Below, piece by piece: positions 62,745 to 64,000 of a DNA stretch of 64,000 nt (positions within the stretch are counted from its first letter, which is position 1; each line of letters opens with the position of its first letter). The translations under genes and the position numbers were made by a program. Location of the stretch: the NCBI GenBank assembly GCA_022747635.1, contig JAKTNV010000009.1, positions 25,284,122 through 25,348,121 of the forward strand, in the 5' to 3' direction. Below the pieces are notes generated by a model. The model was not told where the DNA came from. It saw only the letters and a program-made list of their open reading frames with translations, and did no database searches. This stretch comes from Hetaerina americana. Lineage: Eukaryota; Arthropoda; Insecta; Odonata; Calopterygidae.

Positions 62745-64000
62745 GATATCTGTCTACTGCAGTTTTCCCCTCTTGGCGAGGCAAATTGGCGCACGGCGCG
62801 GCGGGAAGAGGCGTTGTGGTAACCCATTCATTCATCACGAAGGGGAGGGGGGGAAGCCATCGAAAGTGTACCATTGTTGAGTGGCGCCCCGGAAGTGGCG
62901 TCGATTTGAATAGGCGCGAGCTATCTGCACGCGTAAGCAGGCAGCGCCATGCAATCTAAATAATAGGATTTTCCGCTTTGTCGCCATCTCTCTCCCTTGG
63001 CCAATTTAAAGCAAGCATGCGATAAATGAAAAGCAACGACGTTTGCATGAAATTATCCTTTGTGCAAGAAGATTGGGAAAAAACAATTCGGTCCTTTGTT
63101 GCTATATTATAGGGTCTTAGAATATTACATAGATGAACCAGTTCTATTCAAAATATATATTGGCTAGATAAATGCCAAAGTATCTCAGGCGAATGTTGCC
63201 CCTTAACTCTAGGCCTGAAAGATCAATTTTTTAGGCCCCTGACGGAAAATAGAAGCGAAAGGCTGCTTTAGAATACCGGATGCTGCTAGCGCTTATCGTA
63301 CTGATATGAATACCAATCCAATTGAAATCTGGTTTCATAGAAAACCACAGAATTTCATATGGACGCAATGGATTTTCTGAATCCTAGTGAGTTTCGAAAT
63401 TTTCCCTGTAAGGGTTTGTGACCATGGTCGAGATCACAAGTACGACTTGTCTCCCATTGACCTGTCACACAACATGAGCCATATTGCAATAACCCGTCTC
63501 TATCCCTTGGACTACCTTCGTTTTTGGAGTGCATGGGTTCGATACGTCGTTTGAATTGTGGTGGAAACCCCTGTGCATAATTATCCCCATAATCCTTCAG
63601 CAATATGCTACCGCGTACAAATGTATCATTACTTGATTTACTTGTCGACCGAACAACCTCATCGATAATATTGCCATTGTATCCTCTGCTTTTTTTGCAG
63701 TAAAGTTTCTCGCTTTATATGAAAATAACATATTTTTTTTATTATTTGGAATCGTGCAAAATTTTCTCATTTCTGAGACCATTCTGTCAATGAAGCACAG
63801 ACATTCCGAAATAATTCCGAAATCGTATAGGTTTAAGGAATGCGATTCTGCAAAGAGTGAAGGAGACATAATAAAATTTATTGAAATGAAATGAGTGAGC
63901 GGTAAGAAACGGGGTCGTTGAGACCATTTCGAAGGTCTGGACGGTGGGGTGGGGGGGGGGAAGTGATTTCGTGGTGGAACGATCCCGATCAATCCAAGAT
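62745..64000. other. Stretch without recognised feature
   Basis: No gene was recognised. A G run lies at about 63943-63961. Confidence 0.4.

Noticed and set aside
63525..63555. tRNA-like head (GGGTTCGATACG).
   Set aside because: No clear A box and no shared tail.

Overview
The window looks like gene-poor nuclear DNA from an animal, most likely an arthropod. Three things point that way: many degraded non-LTR retrotransposon (LINE) copies, many tRNA-like SINE-type repeats with pol III A and B boxes, and long (TA)n arrays. Copies of a hairpin repeat that I associate with arthropod genomes also fit. I cannot name the species. I found no convincing protein-coding exon, no intact tRNA or rRNA gene, no CRISPR array and no virus-derived or toxin gene. 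The open frames are short, and most lie in CT-rich DNA, (TA)n arrays or repeats.

Retroelement content. At least eleven fragments of an RTE-like LINE are present. The best is at 240-1680 (+), which keeps a recognisable reverse transcriptase from its N-terminal part to its C-terminal tail but has many stops. Most others are 5'-truncated and keep only the C-terminal part: 4025-4270 (-), 17090-17450 (+), 20070-20345 (-), 29490-29730 (+), 30540-31000 (-), 36720-36990 (-), 37440-37690 (-), 43180-43880 (+) and 50700-51420 (-). One fragment at 10133-10420 (-) covers only the region around the degraded catalytic box.

Small repeats. Two families carry a tRNA-like head inside a larger unit that recurs in tandem. 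Unit A has a period of about 456 bp (23430-24060 and, inverted, 52110-52715); its copies are nearly identical and are bordered by (TA)n. Unit B has a period of about 332 bp (16540-17000, with relatives at 6498-6770 and 62505-62740). Other single tRNA-like heads are scattered through the window. Two foldback elements (24115-24240 and 27853-28068) sit next to (TA)n arrays.

Structured RNA. Two hammerhead-ribozyme-like motifs lie 1.7 kb apart (19771-19919 and 21506-21550). They share the catalytic-core pattern and differ by compensating changes in helices I and II. The first sits in the loop of a 38-bp inverted repeat. Both have one extra nucleotide after CUGAUGA, so activity is uncertain. This is the most interesting signal in the window.

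Between the repeats lie about 16 GC-rich, CpG-rich segments of 0.2-0.75 kb without a recognisable gene. Two contain a full CRE palindrome, and one ends at an E-box plus TATA box that may be a promoter. The rest is AT-rich DNA in which I see nothing.
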